In this document: piece after piece, positions 63,846 through 64,000 of the stretch
How positions within the stretch are numbered: the stretch's first letter is position 1
Layout: each line of letters opens with the position of its first letter
Source: Microbacterium sp. SL75
Lineage (GTDB): Bacteria > Actinomycetota > Actinomycetes > Actinomycetales > Microbacteriaceae
Direction: 5' to 3'
Assembly: GCF_026625865.1 (NCBI RefSeq)
Contig: NZ_CP113067.1
Coordinates: forward strand, 1,054,001-1,118,000
DNA length: 64,000 nucleotides
The notes under the pieces: model-generated
Told to the model about the DNA's origin: nothing
Database searches by the model: none
What the model saw: the letters and a program-made list of their open reading frames with translations, nothing else
Translations under genes and position numbers: made by a program

Positions 63846-64000
63846 CAGGCGTCCTTTCCGGTCGCAGGTACGAAGAACGACCGCAGCAGCGCCGCCACGG
63901 CCTCGGGCTGCTCGGCGGGCGGGAGATGGCCGGCGTCGTCGATGCGCGCGACACGGCCGTCCGCCACACCCTCGGCGATCTCGACCGCCTTGGCCTCCGG
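63845..64000 (-). CDS. alpha/beta hydrolase (PcaD-like), 5' part outside window
   Basis: Only the last 51 residues are inside; they contain DDAGHLPPAEQPEAVAALL, the catalytic-histidine region of alpha/beta hydrolases. With the following CMD gene this suits 3-oxoadipate enol-lactonase. The stop overlaps the start of the next gene by 1 nt. Confidence 0.7.
   Translation of the reverse strand, partial: PEAKAVEIAEGVADGRVARIDDAGHLPPAEQPEAVAALLRSFFVPATGKDA

Overview
The window is a 64 kb piece of a high-GC actinobacterial chromosome, most likely Microbacterium or a close relative in Microbacteriaceae. The basis is the GC content, an HspR-controlled dnaK-grpE-dnaJ-hspR operon with HAIR operators, many start codons placed 7-8 nt after a TANNNT -10 box (leaderless mRNAs), and very frequent GGATGCC/GGCATCC heptamers. 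It reads as ordinary core chromosome: no insertion sequence, prophage, CRISPR array or rRNA operon is visible. The genus call is inference from these features, not from an alignment.

Layout. 1-5 kb: a truncated SDR, a GNAT protein, an MFS permease, and a TetR/quinone-oxidoreductase divergon with two operator palindromes. 5-15 kb: PurU, an FHA protein, an ArsR-type/MFS pair, an M13 peptidase with a beta-lactamase-like protein that lacks the catalytic residues, a MATE pump and a DszC/SfnC-type monooxygenase. 15-19 kb: a TrmH-type methyltransferase and the manganese module mntH-mntR with two MntR-like boxes, one over the mntH start codon. 19-23 kb: CsbD, a HAD phosphatase, a small membrane protein, then a four-copy structured repeat array downstream of pyrE, pyrE, and exonuclease III. 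23-30 kb: a flavin reductase, a two-component system, an ABC exporter and membrane proteins of unknown role. 30-34 kb: a GH15 glycosidase divergent from an atypical glucose-6-phosphate dehydrogenase. 35-38 kb: an N-domain-less ClpB with a HAIR operator, followed upstream by simple-sequence and duplicated intergenic DNA. 38-47 kb: a GlxA-type regulator, two GT-B glycosyltransferases and a heterodimeric ABC exporter. 47-53 kb: the dnaK operon and a DEAD-box helicase. 53-60 kb: an MFS/UMF1 permease, two divergent His-rich winged-helix proteins, dCTP deaminase, tRNA-Gly(CCC), and a cluster of DnaA-box-like motifs. 60-64 kb: a GDSL lipoprotein, a BLUF photoreceptor coupled to a small unknown gene, and the start of a pca-type pair (CMD protein and an alpha/beta hydrolase cut by the window end).

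How the genes work together. HspR (47.2-47.6 kb) probably represses both its own operon and clpB, since matching HAIR sites lie in the same position relative to the -10 box of each. MntR probably represses mntH. The TetR and MarR-type regulators each sit next to palindromes in a shared divergent promoter. pyrE, the TrmH protein, clpB, the dnaK operon and dcd are housekeeping genes that I recall as lying in one broad arm of several actinobacterial chromosomes.

The strongest candidate for something undescribed is the 20.7-21.3 kb array. It has four ~155 bp units, each carrying two AGAACAGG-type sites and their two inverted partners. Every arm substitution between copies keeps pairing (via G-U) only if the RNA is made from the minus strand, the strand that carries pyrE.
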